From Rhodeus uyekii (taxonomy: Eukaryota > Chordata > Actinopteri > Cypriniformes > Acheilognathidae): a stretch of DNA of 64,000 nucleotides. Shown piece after piece: positions 25,101-37,030 of this stretch. The notes beneath the pieces are model-generated. The model ran no database searches. It was not told the origin of the DNA and saw only the letters and a list, made by a program, of their open reading frames with translations. The position numbers and the translations under genes were made by a program. Numbering within the stretch: the stretch's first letter is position 1; the number at the start of each line of letters is the position of its first letter. The stretch spans positions 3,370,501 to 3,434,500 of the forward strand of contig JAWRVZ010000040.1 of the NCBI GenBank assembly GCA_037043235.1, given 5' to 3'.

Positions 25101-28100
25101 TACAGTTGGACAGTGTCTTTACCAGATGAGGCAAAGATCACAGAGGCCTATGAGATGCTAAAGAAGCAAGGTTCTTTTGCCACAAATATAAGCATTTGCA
25201 TTTATAAGAATCTCAAGTACTTATTTCTGTTAGACTGTCATGTTTAGTCTTTGCCACATTCTTTCTTAGGTATTGTAACAGAAGACCCAGAGATCCCTGT
25301 GGACAAGACCCTTGTTCCTTCACCAAAGCCCAAGAATCCAGTGTTTGACAATGAGGAAAAGAGTAAGGTGAAGAAACACATTACATGTAATGTATTATAA
25401 TATTCCAGGTTTAGTACAATTTAGGCTAAATGTACAGTACTTGTTGTAAAATGTTGATTATCAGAAGAAGAAAAAAAATCTGTTTGTCCGTTTATTTATT
25501 TATATATAAAACAAGCTAAAGTAACACTGTCTAGGTTGAGGGAGGCACTTTCAATGGAAGTGAATAGATCCAATCCATAATGTAAATGTTAAAATGATTA
25601 CTGTTTCAATTGTATAGCCATAAGACATAAACAACGTGTGTTAACATGACTTTAGTATCATAAAATTACTTTTTAAAATTACCAGTTTTTTTATTTTGCT
25701 GGTGTGACAACTGATTAGTGCAAAACAAATTCAACACACATATGCAACCTGCACAGAAAAAAGAATGTATTCACAAAAATCGGCAGTACGATGCTGGTGA
25801 CAAAATTTGCATTGCTGTTGGGTAAGCATAAAAAAACAGAAGTATACTTTGGCCATATCAGCTGATTTGCTGACTTAAACAACTTTACAGCTACAAACTT
25901 TTTTTTTGACTGATTAATAAATGTGAGTGCTTTTTTGAAACTATGCTTTTTAATTCTCCTTTTAAATCAAAATCCTGCTGACATAGCTTTACTTGTATTG
26001 AACCCAGAATATTATTTTAAGGCTAATTGTTTTGTAAAATTGTAAAGCATTGTCTACCTATAAACATTTCCTTGCAGCGTCTTGCAGAACTTCTTAAGAG
26101 TAAAAAGCCTGAGGATCTTCAAGAAGCCAACCGCATTATCAAAAACATGGTCAAAGAAGTAAGTGCTTGAATAATCTTATGCTAATTTTATTTAAAGACA
26201 AATATTATTTCTAACAAAGTAGGAATTCCTTCAAATATCTAGGATAAAAACACAGGTGCCAGTTTATTTTTGAAATGTACTATTTGTATTCATGTTGTAT
26301 TCATATGGTATAGAAAAACACATTTAAAAAATAAAAATGACTGTCATGTTAACAGTAAAAAGCAACATTTTCTTTCCATTTCATTCAATGGAAATGTAAT
26401 AATATGTGATTTCCTATTTTAAGGTTGTTGGGGTTTTTTCTGCATGTTGATGTTTTTTTAAATATTAATAAAATATACCAAAACAAATTCTAAATTAATT
26501 TGGATTTCGAAATTAAAATCATGCTTGTGGTATATTCTAGTCATTATCATGTGCCTTTTTGTTTACTCCCTTGATGATTGTGCTTGCAAGAATTCATATG
26601 CATTTGTCAAATGCCTTACAGCCCTCTTACTTTGCTTTTAGGATGAGGCTATACAGCAGAAAGCTTCCCATCGTGCCAGCACCCTAGAGGAGGTAAACAA
26701 CAGTGTGAAGCTCCTTAATGAGATGCTAAGTCATTTCAAAAGAGATGAGTCGACACAAGCAGACAAAGAACTTCTAACGGTGAGACCATTTATATCTCGT
26801 CAGCACTAAATTTAACCTGCATTTGTATGTAATTGACCATGTGCAACTTTGTTTATAGGATCTTTATAATGATTGTGACAAGCTTCGAACTGCTGTCTTC
26901 AGACTTGCCACCGAGACCGAGGATGATGACAGTGCCTTAGGTAATTCACATTAGTAATTAAACACTCATTTAGTTCTTGAGCCAATAATAAATTAGACCC
27001 AGATAACTCCCTCTCCTTTACATTCACCTTGTGGTCTTTGGTGCAGGTGATATTTTGCACGCTAGTGATGATCTTTCACGGGTAATCAACTCCTATAAAA
27101 AGATTGTTGAAGGACAGACAGTTGTGATTGACATACCAGGATCAACAGCCTCAAAACGTATGTATAATGTAGTACAACACTGGTATTGTTTTGTGATAGA
27201 CAAGCATTTATACTAACAGAATTAGTATATTGTATCTGAATCATCCGAAGAGCTTGCATGGGTTATGAAACTACAAAAAAAAAAATGCAATTTTGTCTGA
27301 ATTTGTTTTCTGTTTGTTTAGACACAGCTGACGAAAGCTCTGAGATTTTGATTGATTTGGATGATTTGGACTCGGGGTCCCCTTCACCCCTCAAACATGT
27401 TTTGACTCCACCTCAGCACTCTGATTCCCTTCCTGCTGACCTCCTCACACTTGCATCTTTAATTGGAGCTCAGCCTAACTCCTCTAACACATCCTCTGGA
27501 TCATCGAGTTTTCATATCAGTCCTCCATCAAACCAGCTTCCCATTAGTCTTTCTCTTCTAGATGAAGAACTTGGTTCATTAGGTAAAGATTGATTCAGAG
27601 TATTTAGCAATTTTATTTGGAGTGCATTTAATATAACATTTAATCCACCTCGGTTCAAAAGTTCGAGGCTGTTTTCACATTAATTAGCACAACAACTTTT
27701 TTAATAATAATAAGAGAAAAAGAGAAAGCGAGAAAAATTTATTTTCTTTATTTCATTAGAATGATTTTGTAAGAATCATGTGACAATGAAGACTAATATA
27801 ATGGCTGCTGAAAATGGAGCTGTGTCTTTTTACTGGAAAAAAATATTTTTTTAATTTATTTTTTACTTAATTTATTACTTTCTTTTTGCATTTATTAAAA
27901 CAGAATTTTTTTTATTATTATTAGTCAAATAAATCCAGCCTTTGTAAACATAAGCCTCTAATTTTGAAACAACTCCAACTGACCTCCAAACTTTGTGCAG
28001 GAGTATAAGTAATATATGTATAATATTTTAATATAATACATTGTTTTTTACACAAGTGTGGGTTTAAATTCACTAGGTTGGAGTCTAAGTGTTTAACACT

Positions 28101-31100
28101 CTTGATGTCAACTGACTATGTTTCAGGCCTTGGTCTGGACTCAAAATCAAAGAAATCAGCAGAAATGAATACAAAAGAAGCTCAAAGCAATCAGTGGATT
28201 TCTTCACAAGTAAGACTACAAGAGTATATATAATTTAAATGTATAACAAATTTAAATGTGTGCCTAGAAAGTCTGCCTTTTATGGTGTTTGATCTCTACT
28301 CATACAACTTTATTTTATGTTTTTGTAATGACAGACTACTAAACCAGTGATTGACCTCCTCTTCAGCTCTGCTCCATTAAATCCTCTAATCTCGACAGCG
28401 CCATCTACCTCTGAAGCTACCCCAGTCACAAACTTTGAAAACTCTCTCCAGCAGAGTAAAGACTCTGCCATGCTGGACCTGGACCAAGCTAATGGGTATT
28501 GATGGAATAAGCAGCAATTATTAAAAAAACAAAGATAACTTTATTACATATTAGAATCATTTCTGACAGATTATGCGAAATGGCTGCTTAAATTAAGCTT
28601 TGCAATCATAGGAAACTTTTTTTTTTTTCTCAAATACCTTCTCAAGGATTGAAGTCATTGGTAAATGTGAGTTGTTCACAGATGAAACAGTTTAATAATA
28701 GCATTAAAACAAGGAGGGAAGCAAGGAAAGAGAAAGAATGTGCACGCACTATTATTAGAGCCTTTTATTATGTTCAAAGAACTGTTAGTTGAAGTCTATT
28801 GTTCCTTTTAAATACAACTACTTGTTTGTTCTTTCTATATGAAACAGCCAGTCTAAATGTTCAAGCTTGGGCAGCGGAGAACTTAGAGCTTGGGAAGAGA
28901 GCCTCAATCCTGCATTAACCACATTTAGTATGCCCGCTGGAATAACACCAGTGCCTTCTGCTGTAACCTCTGCCAAACCTCAGAGCTTCGCCCCAGACAG
29001 CCCTCTCTTCAGATCCCTCTCTCCAACATTACCAACCAGTCAGGCGCCCTCAGGCTCGGATATCTCACTAAGCACTGTCTTTGTTCCACTGGAGACCATT
29101 AAACCAAGTAAGGCCAATAAATGAATATGGATGCGGTAATATTTATAGTTGTTATTCTAGATTTTATTAATTGCCTGTAAGGGTAAGGCTGTGTGTTTTT
29201 CCCTTTTTCAAAGGTAAGGAGTGTCCAGTGACAGCCTATGATAAGGATGGTGTTCGTGTGTTGTTGCACTTTGCTACTGACCATCCGTCAGGCCGTCCTG
29301 ATGTTCTGGTGATTGTGGTGTCCATGTTGAACACAGCACCACTGTTTGTGAAGAATGTAGTGTTTCAGGCAGCTGTGCCAAAGGTGGGAGGCACAAAATA
29401 TATTTTTAATGTTCTTCTTAAATTTGAATTGAATTGTTTTGAGATTTTTTTTAATACATTTTTAATCTATGGATTTTGCAGTTTTGAAAAGCAGTTCTAA
29501 CAGTTATTTTACCTCTGTGATTTGTAATTGACAGTCTATGAGAGTGAAGCTCCAGCCCCCTTCTGGAACAGAAATGGTCCCCTTTAACCCCTTCATGCCC
29601 CCCAGTTCTATCACTCAGATCATGCTGTTGGCTAACCCAATGAAGGTGAAGAAAGACACACATACATGTTGTGCTTGGCTATATAACTAAACTTCTGTCA
29701 TTTTATATACAGCTAGTTATAAATACTACAACTTAACCATAGCCTTAAAAGAAAACTTTCTGCTTACCGTACTTAAACATTTGTTTTGTTAATTTAACTC
29801 ATTTCTGGGTGAAAATTTGTCCCCAAAATATGGTGAAGTAGGTACATGGATAGACAATTTTCTCACCATTAACATCACATTTATTAAAGAGAAGCTACTT
29901 AATGTCATTTTTTTATCTCTGTTAATTGGTATAGGAATAAAATTGGTAATTTTCACAAATTTGCCTTTCTGACCTAGCAAGGTTCAGTTTTAATCATAAG
30001 GGGCTTTCATATAGAGGAACCTTTTCTTAATTCCTAGAACTAATTGCGAAAGGGAACCATTTTAGTTCTAGGAGTGCATTTTTAGGGGACTAAATTAGCT
30101 CCTAATCCTAGAGTAGGATCTAACCCAGAACAATAAGATCTACCAGTGAAGTAAGTATTAATGATTGGCCGAGAGCACACGAGCACAAACGCCAGTACCC
30201 GCCTTTAAATGCCTTTACCCGCCTTTCACACAGATTATAGCCTACATATTTACTCCACAAACTAACTCAATGAAAATGGTTTTAGGACATGGTGATAGAT
30301 GGACCTCTCAACCTTTATGTTAAGGAGAAAATACAGTGCAACTGAAAGGTCCAAGCGAAACATGATTATATATTTCTGTTCAGTTAGCGATATTGGGCAT
30401 CAATCACACAGCAATTTTTTTTTTCATATACTATCTACTTTCTCTGTATAACATGTCTATTTAAAGTATTAGACAGGACTGTTAAGCAGATCATAAACTA
30501 ACGAAGATGTAAAATGGGATCACTATGTGTTAAGATTCTGCCGTTCTCAGCGCCGTCAAAATAAGTCACAACATCAAATGTATTACTTCAGAGAATTACT
30601 TCAGAGTTCCTATTGGCGGTGCAAATGCAACCAGGAAAATGTCCCTTAGTGAACATTTAGTTCTCGGGGAACCACGCTGATGGCTAGTTCCTATAACAAC
30701 GTTCTTAGAACTTCCCAGTGCGAAAGGGGCTATAAAGAACAATTAGACTTGTTTCCTTAATTTGTGAAATGAATAAAATTATAATAAAAAAGGTAACACA
30801 AGTCATATTACTTTTCTAAGAGGGGGTTAATGTCACCAATAATGTCAACACTAAAATCAATAAGTTATAGCATTAATTTGGTAATTTAATAACTTTTGAT
30901 AAGCTAAACTTAAATTTAAACTTTTGATTTAAAATTAGTTGATATTAATTGTATTGTTTTTTTGTGTGTATTTTTTGCAAACTATTTAGACCTTGCACTA
31001 ATGCCTAACCTTGGAAAATAAATTGAATTTTAAATAAATGACTGTCACGGTCATGGAGTATTATTTTGATATTGTTAAATTTCCTTGGGTTCCTGTTTCC

Positions 31101-31446
31101 CTGTTGTTTAGTTTCTGATTCCATGGTTTTGTTTATTAATTACACACCTGTCTCTCTTTTTCTGTTAATTAACATTCCTTTGTGTATTTGAGTTCTGTCA
31201 GCTCAGTTCCAGCAATATTTGTTATATATTATTTAGATGGTGTTTTACTTGTGGCCATAAAAATAAATTATAAATGTTTTTATATTTATGATAAACTGAA
31301 TGACGTGTAAATAATTGTATGTGTGTGTTTTCTAGGAGAAGGTGAGAATGAGGTACAAGTTGACTTTCACCCTTGGAGATCGACAGGTCATGGATTCCGG
31401 AGAAATAGACAAGTTCCCTCCAGTGGAAAGATGGGGTCGTTTATAG
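22162..31446 (+). CDS. gga3: ADP-ribosylation factor-binding protein GGA3
   Basis: GGA3 is a monomeric clathrin adaptor at the trans-Golgi and endosomes. Its VHS domain binds acidic-dileucine sorting signals, GAT binds ARF-GTP and ubiquitin, the hinge binds clathrin, and GAE binds accessory proteins. Seventeen exons join in frame for 696 residues: 22162-22201, 23023-23107, 24630-24705, 24791-24889, 25047-25170, 25270-25367, 26078-26158, 26642-26779, 26859-26940, 27047-27157, 27322-27582, 28127-28209, 28335-28495, 28848-29107, 29214-29383, 29535-29645 and 31336-31446. VHS is about residues 8-141 (ACMKNCGRRFHNEVGKFRF), GAT about 175-311 and GAE about 567-696, ending PVERWGRL. The hinge has a clathrin-box-like LIDLD and an SLLDEEL segment corresponding to the autoinhibitory acidic-dileucine region. 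Human GGA3 is slightly longer. All splice sites used are GT-AG. Confidence 0.96.
23231..24528 (-). mobile_element. Decayed Tc1/mariner transposon in gga3 intron 2
   Basis: The left end begins at a TA with CAGCGGGGAAAATAAGTATT, a fish Tc1-type inverted terminal repeat. On the right, GTTCAATACTTTTTCCCTGT mirrors the internal part of the left repeat, but the outer part, roughly 180 bp, is missing. Transposase pieces run on the minus strand from about 24338 to 23490 in several frames. They include an N-terminal MGKKQK, a helix-turn-helix region (CGQLQKDLESAG), the FQQDNDPKHT block with the second catalytic Asp and the SPDLNPIENLW block with the last catalytic acid. Frameshifts and stops make it inactive. 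Confidence 0.85.
23490..24338 (-). pseudogene. Tc1-type transposase, broken
   Basis: It encodes a DDE-type transposase of the Tc1 family that would cut and paste DNA at TA sites. The intact family length is about 340 residues. Here the reading is split over at least four frames, so no functional protein is possible. Blocks in order on the minus strand are the start, paired-type DNA-binding helices, a region with WRWEHHGVG, and the C-terminal catalytic blocks. Confidence 0.8.
24899..25030 (+). repeat. Fragment of palindromic element in gga3 intron 4
   Basis: AAAGGATTATTTCCACAAAA with AATTCAGTCGTCATCTACG resembles the left arm of the family at 12648. The right arm is not visible. Confidence 0.35.
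27651..28010. mobile_element. TTCAAAAG-type inverted-repeat element in gga3 intron 11
   Basis: The left end has CGGTTCAAAAGTTCGAGG and the right end has GACCTCCAAACTTTGTGCAG, diverged inverted complements. The interior AGAATGATTTTGTAAGAATC and GGCTGCTGAAAATGG match the family at 1237-1681. Confidence 0.5.
28525..28640. repeat. Fragment of the same element in gga3 intron 13
   Basis: CATATTAGAATCATTTCTGA and ATGGCTGCTTAAATTAAGC match the interior of the TTCAAAAG-type element. No ends are visible. Confidence 0.35.
30000..30736. mobile_element. Possible MITE in last gga3 intron
   Basis: GGGGCTTTCATATAG at the left and GCGAAAGGGGCTAT at the right bracket a 0.74-kb non-coding block. Inner phrases GGAACC and TTCTTAGAACTTCC recur inversely at both sides (GAACCTTTTC, CTAGAACTAA). 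This may be a PIF/Harbinger- or hAT-type non-autonomous element; the superfamily is uncertain. Confidence 0.4.
31043..31215 (+). repeat. Dispersed-repeat end in last gga3 intron
   Basis: TGTCACGGTCATGGAGTATT followed by a T-rich run with TTCCTGTTTCCCTGTTG and TACACACCTGTC resembles the end of a common fish interspersed element. Unclassified. Confidence 0.3.
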
Positions 31447-32443
31447 CGGTTTAAACATTATTACTCATTAAGAGAAATAGAAAACACTGTGTGCATCACT
31501 GAGCCTTCGACAGTGTCTCAAAGATATGTTATGTCCTGGACGTTACCTTTGGCACGCCGGTTGTTACATTTATAAATCCCAATCTCTTGAGTTATCCCAC
31601 AGATGTCTTACTGGTCTTGGTCATTAGGTACTGTTGTCATTAATATAAGCGTGTTGCTTGTATATTATTTTATTGTTAGCCACCTTTTGACAGTTCAGCT
31701 CATACAGATCACTGGACATTTTATGATTTTTTTTTTTTGTCTTTCAGTCTGTTCCATGATGTGATGCACCAGTTGTGTTAGTGTTGATGTGAATTTTATT
31801 GATGTTATTTCTGACTTTTACATATTTATTTCAATATTTATCAATTTCTTGGTGTTTGACATGGCTGGTCTTGCTGGTTTAAAGCCAAATATTCTTTGGT
31901 CATTCAGCATATTACAGTAATTTACAAATGAAAGTGTGTGGAAAGAAGATGGTGCAAAGCCTACTTTGAAGATTTTGTTTTTAGATGCAAAGTTTCACTT
32001 TATTTCCTTTTTACACAACTGGAAAACATTTTACATATATGCAGATTTGTTTTATTGTCATTCTATTTTGTGTGTAATTGGACAGGAGGTGAACTTAAAA
32101 AAAAAAGAACTTTACACTTTGGGGTTATTACAGATGCCATTATTTATATCATAAAATTGGTCTTTTAAAAGATTTGTTTGCAGTATGGACTTATTTCCAA
32201 TAGAATAATGGAAGCCTTTTTTGTATGGCTATTGTTTTATGTTTTGTTTTTACAGCAGACACTTCAGTATTATTTTCTTGTGCTGGATACATCCAAAATT
32301 CAAATATGATTATTCATTTGACTTATACATTTATTTTGAAGAAGAGCTTCACAAATATTCCAATGTTAGATCCAATGATCCTTTTAGATCCTATGTGAAA
32401 TCTACAATTTGCCATTATGTAAACCGTTTTAAAGCAAAATAAA
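31447..32443 (+). other. gga3: gga3 3' UTR
   Basis: AT-rich sequence after the stop codon. AATAAA at 32438-32443 is the most plausible polyadenylation signal. Confidence 0.55.
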
Positions 32444-32701
32444 TATATTGTTTTGAACAATGTTGTACACGGTTTCTGTCACTATTGGTTGCTGTTGGTT
32501 TTCTCAAGCTATCCACACTCCGTTTTGTTGCTAAAATGCAGCTGGGGGTATGGATGGTTTTCCTATGACGTCACGTTACCGCCCACAATCCCTCCGTCCG
32601 CCATGATGAACGGCAATAGACGTATCGATCAAAAGGTAATGAAAGCCAATACCGGTCATTTTAAAATCAAATCGGATTAAATACACAAAAAAACGTAAAT
32701 A

Positions 32702-33787
32702 ATGGTAAATACCTGTGTTGTGTGAGGTTGTACCGACCGATCTGGCAATGAAGAGCGTAAGATCAAGTTTTTTGACATACCAAAAGTGATCTATCACCAA
32801 GGGAAGCAGACGCAGGACATTTCGAAAGAGAGAAGGATGCTGTGGCTATCAACCGTGCTGATTTCAACCCTGATCCAAGGAAAGGACAGTACAAAGTCTG
32901 CTCTGAACATTTTATTTCGGGCAAGTATTTCGATTTTTACTTCTAAATTAATGTAAAAGTGCATGACAGACATGATTGCCTAGCTAGCTGTTCCAAAAAA
33001 CTTCCAAAAGAAAACAAATATTGACTATTTATTCATTATTTGATGTTTTGGAAAAGAGGAAAAATAGCAACTACAAAATATGCATTTAAATCTCAAATCT
33101 CAGATTTATTGTAATATGTTTTAAAGACTAAATTGAAAGCTGTACAAATGTGCATGAATGGTACATGAATGTGTAAATGCACAGAATTCCAGTACATATA
33201 CATGTCAGAATGTGTTTACTACATTACATTTACTACATTTACTACTAGTATGCTGTAATATATGCATGTACATATGTAATAATATTGATTATTGTGCCCT
33301 AGCAAGTAAATGTTGTACTTTTGTTGTATTCATTGTATGTCACATTTCATTTTTCATGTTAATATTAATATAGTACATGTATTTAAATCTCTTTTCTTTA
33401 ATTTGTGTATACTTATATTATATTTATATATTTCAAAAAGCAGACCTATATGACAAGACAAATCCTAATTGGGAACCATCTTTAAAAATAGGATCTGTCG
33501 AAAAGGAGACCTCAGCTAATTTGTCTGAAGAAACGTTATGAAAGATCCAAACAGAGGGATGAAAGGAAGAAGATACAACAGCACTTTTGGCTCTTCAAAC
33601 ATCAGTTACCAATCCAGACATTGATGAAAATGTTCCCATTGTTAATGAACATGTTGAAAAAGTTCAGTTCTTTCTTGAACCAGCAGAAAAAACAGCAGAG
33701 GACAGTCACTCATTGTTCACACATTTAAAGTCTGTTTTATTAAGTGTAAACAATGCATATAAATCATTTGTAATAAAAGATTCATGA
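32702..33787 (+). pseudogene. THAP-type zinc finger sequence, broken
   Basis: THAP domains are C2CH zinc-coordinating DNA-binding modules related to P-element transposase. From the ATG at 32702 the reading MVNTCVV is followed by TGA and then GCTDRSGNEERKIKFFDIPK, so a stop lies between the two zinc cysteines. A frameshift follows at about 32840. The +1 frame then continues with NRADFNPDP and CSEHFISGK, the C-x2-H pair. After about 510 bp, 33444 onward reads DLYDKTNPNWEPSLK, the usual tail of fish THAP proteins, so an intron was probably present; the two halves do not join cleanly. A KRYERSKQRDERKK basic stretch follows near 33534. It is non-functional and probably transposon-derived. Confidence 0.65.
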
Positions 33788-33796
33788 AATATGTCT

Positions 33797-33915
33797 ACAA
33801 GATCATGGGTTTGATTCCCAGGGAAAACAAGAACTGATTAGAATGTCAATGTGTTCCTTGAAAGCAATCCAAGTTGCTTGATCAAGTAGCCTTTTCTTTG
33901 TTTTTGCCGATGTAA
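33797..33915 (-). repeat. SINE-like repeat, reverse orientation
   Basis: TCATGGGTTTGATTCCCAGGG resembles a tRNA B-box region. It is the reverse complement of the motif in the repeat at 13085-13205. Confidence 0.45.
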
Positions 33916-34091
33916 AGTCTATTTATTGCACTGTTTTGTAGTTCACCTGAAAAATTAAAACATCAACAATTGTATTTAGCTTGTTGAACTCTAATTCATC
34001 AAGCTCTCCAGCTTAATACAAATAGATGTGTTAACAGCAGAAATATAAATACAGTACATGCATTTTGTAAGCACTATAAAAAATGTAATAA

Positions 34092-34573
34092 CTACAGAAC
34101 AGTCAGGCAAAATGAAATCATTTTTTCCCCATTATTTAATACATTGTGTATATCTAATAAAATGGTAAGTAGTTGCTGAAACATACCTTTGATATTGATG
34201 ATGCTAAAAGCCAGTATACCTTTTCTTGTGTCACTGTTTTGGTGTTTCTGATCTTCACTGCGGCCTCGACTGCAAAGAGGAGAATCTCTGTACGACACTT
34301 TAAAGCTCATTCAGCTTTGTTGATTTCATACGGGTCTTTACCATCAATTATTTTCATCTTGTCTAAGTATCTTGCCTTGGTAATTGTGTCCAGAGAATCT
34401 CTGTACAGCACTTTTGACTGGACTGCCTCTGGCGATATAATTTTCGTGTCCGTTGTTGACATTATCGATTGTTTGCGCTTCACAAATATTGAATTGCACG
34501 CTGTTCTTGCCGTACACCATGTCCGCCGCCGGGGTGCGTCATGGGTATTTACGATTATGGGAAAACCATCCAT
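34092..34573 (-). pseudogene. Transposon-like protein fragment
   Basis: A minus-strand ORF (34307-34573, 88 codons) contains SPEAVQSKVLYRDSLDTITK and DGKDPYEINKAE. A second minus-strand ORF (34092-34310) follows. The text resembles the start of multi-copy teleost proteins that I associate with SWIM/YqaJ-type transposon genes, but this is recalled, not searched. It points toward the THAP remnant at 32702 and away from sumo2, starting 119 bp from the sumo2 ATG. It may be part of the same mobile element as the THAP sequence. NUP85, expected here from human synteny in this orientation, does not match. Confidence 0.3.
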
Positions 34574-34618
34574 TCCTGGTGTTGTGAAATCAAAGGGAGG
34601 ATGAGGATCGTAAGGGTC

Positions 34619-34628
34619 TCCGGAAGTG
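34619..34628 (+). promoter_or_regulatory. sumo2: ETS-type motif upstream of sumo2
   Basis: The CCGGAAGTG sequence lies about 65 bp upstream of the sumo2 start codon and matches the ETS/GABP consensus typical of housekeeping promoters. Confidence 0.4.
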
Positions 34629-34691
34629 GACTCTTTTAAATGTCGTCATGTCCGGCGGAATTACGCGCGTTCGTGTGAGGCAGAGGCAGTC

Positions 34692-37030
34692 ATGGCAGAC
34701 GAGAAGCCTAAGGTACGTTTTCGTGTATCTTTATAAATGCTCTATTAAACACGGCAGTTCTTTGTTAAATTGTTAATTGAAACTGTTTTTGAGTTTGGTT
34801 TGGTTTCCTCATTTATTGTTCGTTTGGTTCAGAGGCTTTGTGAAATGGTGATGGTCTTGCATAAAGCTAACGCGCTAATTATCCGGTTCGTTGATGTGCC
34901 TCACTGCTCGAACACGCTGCACGTGATTAGACTCAACTAAGAGAAAACTAGACTCTGTATTTTGGAATCGCGTGGTTCACTGTTAGCGCACAAAGATCAA
35001 AGCACTTCATTAGAAATCTGTGATTACAAAAAAAATGACCATACCTTCCAGTATTGTGGTGTTATTCATTATTTATTTTGGTATAGTGTTGTTCTGTTCA
35101 GTGCATATACTACGGTTTCACAGATGAGACTTAAGATAGTCACAAACTAAATTCATGTTTGAGGTGTTTCTAGCCGAAAGCAGCTGACACGGATATATCT
35201 TAAAATTTGTTTTGTCTCTTGATGAACCTCAGTTATGTTGTTCTAAGGCACATTTATAAAAGCTACTTGAATTTCTGAATTGATATAAGAGACAGGGCTT
35301 AGACTAAGATTCGATTCTGTGAAACCAGGCTGTAATGTATAATGAAGACTGGACAATACAGTATATTATTTTAGATGGGTGAAAGAGCTCTTGTTTTGCC
35401 ACTTATTTGCTTTGTAAACGTAAACCCTTTTATTGAACTAAATTTACTTATGGTTGTTTGTGTACTGCACTACAACATTTTGGTTTAGCATTTAACTAAC
35501 TTCTGTATGATCTGTATATGTGTCTGTGTTTTTGATAACTGTATTTCTCTTTATTTCAGGAGGGTGTAAAAACCGAGAATGACCACATAAATCTGAAAGT
35601 AGCTGGGCAGGATGGCTCAGTGGTTCAATTTAAAATAAAGAGGCATACACCCCTCAACAAACTGATGAAAGCATATTGTGAGAGACAGGTAAAAAAAATG
35701 TTTTCATGCGCATTTAACTGCGTCAATTACCTTTTCTTACACAAAGAATAATCCTTTAAGTTCACAATTTTTCCATACTTGCCACAAAGGAATGGGTAAA
35801 GATGTGAATGTCTGGAAATAATTGTATATAAATCTCAACTGTCTTCAGCCAATGAGCTTCGGGAACAACTTAAAAGAAGGTTTTAGATGCCTCCAGATTT
35901 AGCACACTCAGCTTATTAGCTCAGTTAGTTGTTTTAATTAGCGAGACTACTAAAACTTTTTGTTAGATGGTTCCCAAGACTGTGGTTTTGAAATGCTACA
36001 ATGTTAAAACTATTCATTGCTGAACTTTGTGGATAATTATAAGTTAGAAAATTCATAGAGAATGTTAATAAGCCTCCTGTAAAACTCAAGGACCTTTCAC
36101 ATGACTCTTTAAGGCGTCAGTGCAAGGTATTTTCTCTATATATTGCAATAACCACTATTTATTTGCTTTATTCACCATGGTTACAAGTTTTGGCTATATG
36201 TTTGTTGCAACCTCAACGTCTCAGGATAATGTGTCCTAAAAAAAATTCTTTTTTACCTGCTGTAGTAGCATTTTAGATGTCACTGACAAGCAGAAGCTAT
36301 TGTACGTCGATTATGGACTGAAAACAAAAACCTATTAAGATTTCCCACAAGTTTCTGCTAGACCTAATTCTGTTACCAGTGGAATCTCTAGCTCAATTTA
36401 CTACCAAATTGCCAATTTGTATATGAAAAATGTATCTTGTGCTCTATAGATCAGAGTTTTGTTTCAAAATCTAGGAGCAAAATGTTAAGTCATCAGTTGT
36501 TGGCTGTTAATCATGGCTGTCAAAATGTAACAATTTTTAAACATTTCCTGATGTTTTTTCCATGTGTGAAAAGACATGAAAATGGGGGCCCAAATTTTCA
36601 AATCCATATATACAATTAATTGCACAAATTGGATTTATGAATCAATGGCTGGGTTTTTGAAGACACTCAAAACTGCGCTGAAGGTGTAATGCTGTAGGTG
36701 ATGCTTAATTTGTCATTTGACTGGGCCTTTTCCTTTACAATATTCAATTTGGTGGTTGTCTAAAGCGTGCTTATTAAGCAGTCATGTCAACATTTGATCT
36801 GTTCACAGGGTCTATCAATTCGTCAGATTCGGTTCCGGTTTGATGGGCAGCCAATTAATGAGACTGACACACCAGCTCAGGTACAGATCACTGATGTGAC
36901 CAGTTCTGGACATCACCATGCTCAAAGCATGCATATAATTTACAATCTGATTTTATTTTTTTTGCAGTTAGAAATGGAGGATGAGGATACAATTGATGTA
37001 TTTCAGCAACAGACTGGGGGCCTAATGTAA
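34692..37030 (+). CDS. sumo2: Small ubiquitin-related modifier 2
   Basis: SUMO2 is conjugated to lysines of nuclear proteins by SAE1/2, UBC9 and E3 ligases, and forms chains. Four exons join in frame: 34692-34712, 35560-35688, 36809-36880 and 36968-37030, giving 94 residues. The chain-forming lysine lies in VKTE (K11). The beta-grasp core includes the segment KIKRHTPLNKLMKAYCERQG and QIRFRFDGQPINETDTPAQ. The mature C-terminus is the di-glycine at 91-92 of QQQTGGLM, so a SENP protease would remove two residues. It has one residue fewer than human SUMO2, with a single Asn in TENDHIN. Which teleost paralogue (a or b) it is cannot be decided. Confidence 0.96.

Noticed and set aside
34092..34573. 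nup85 on the minus strand
   Set aside because: Position and orientation fit human synteny, but the translated sequence does not resemble NUP85.
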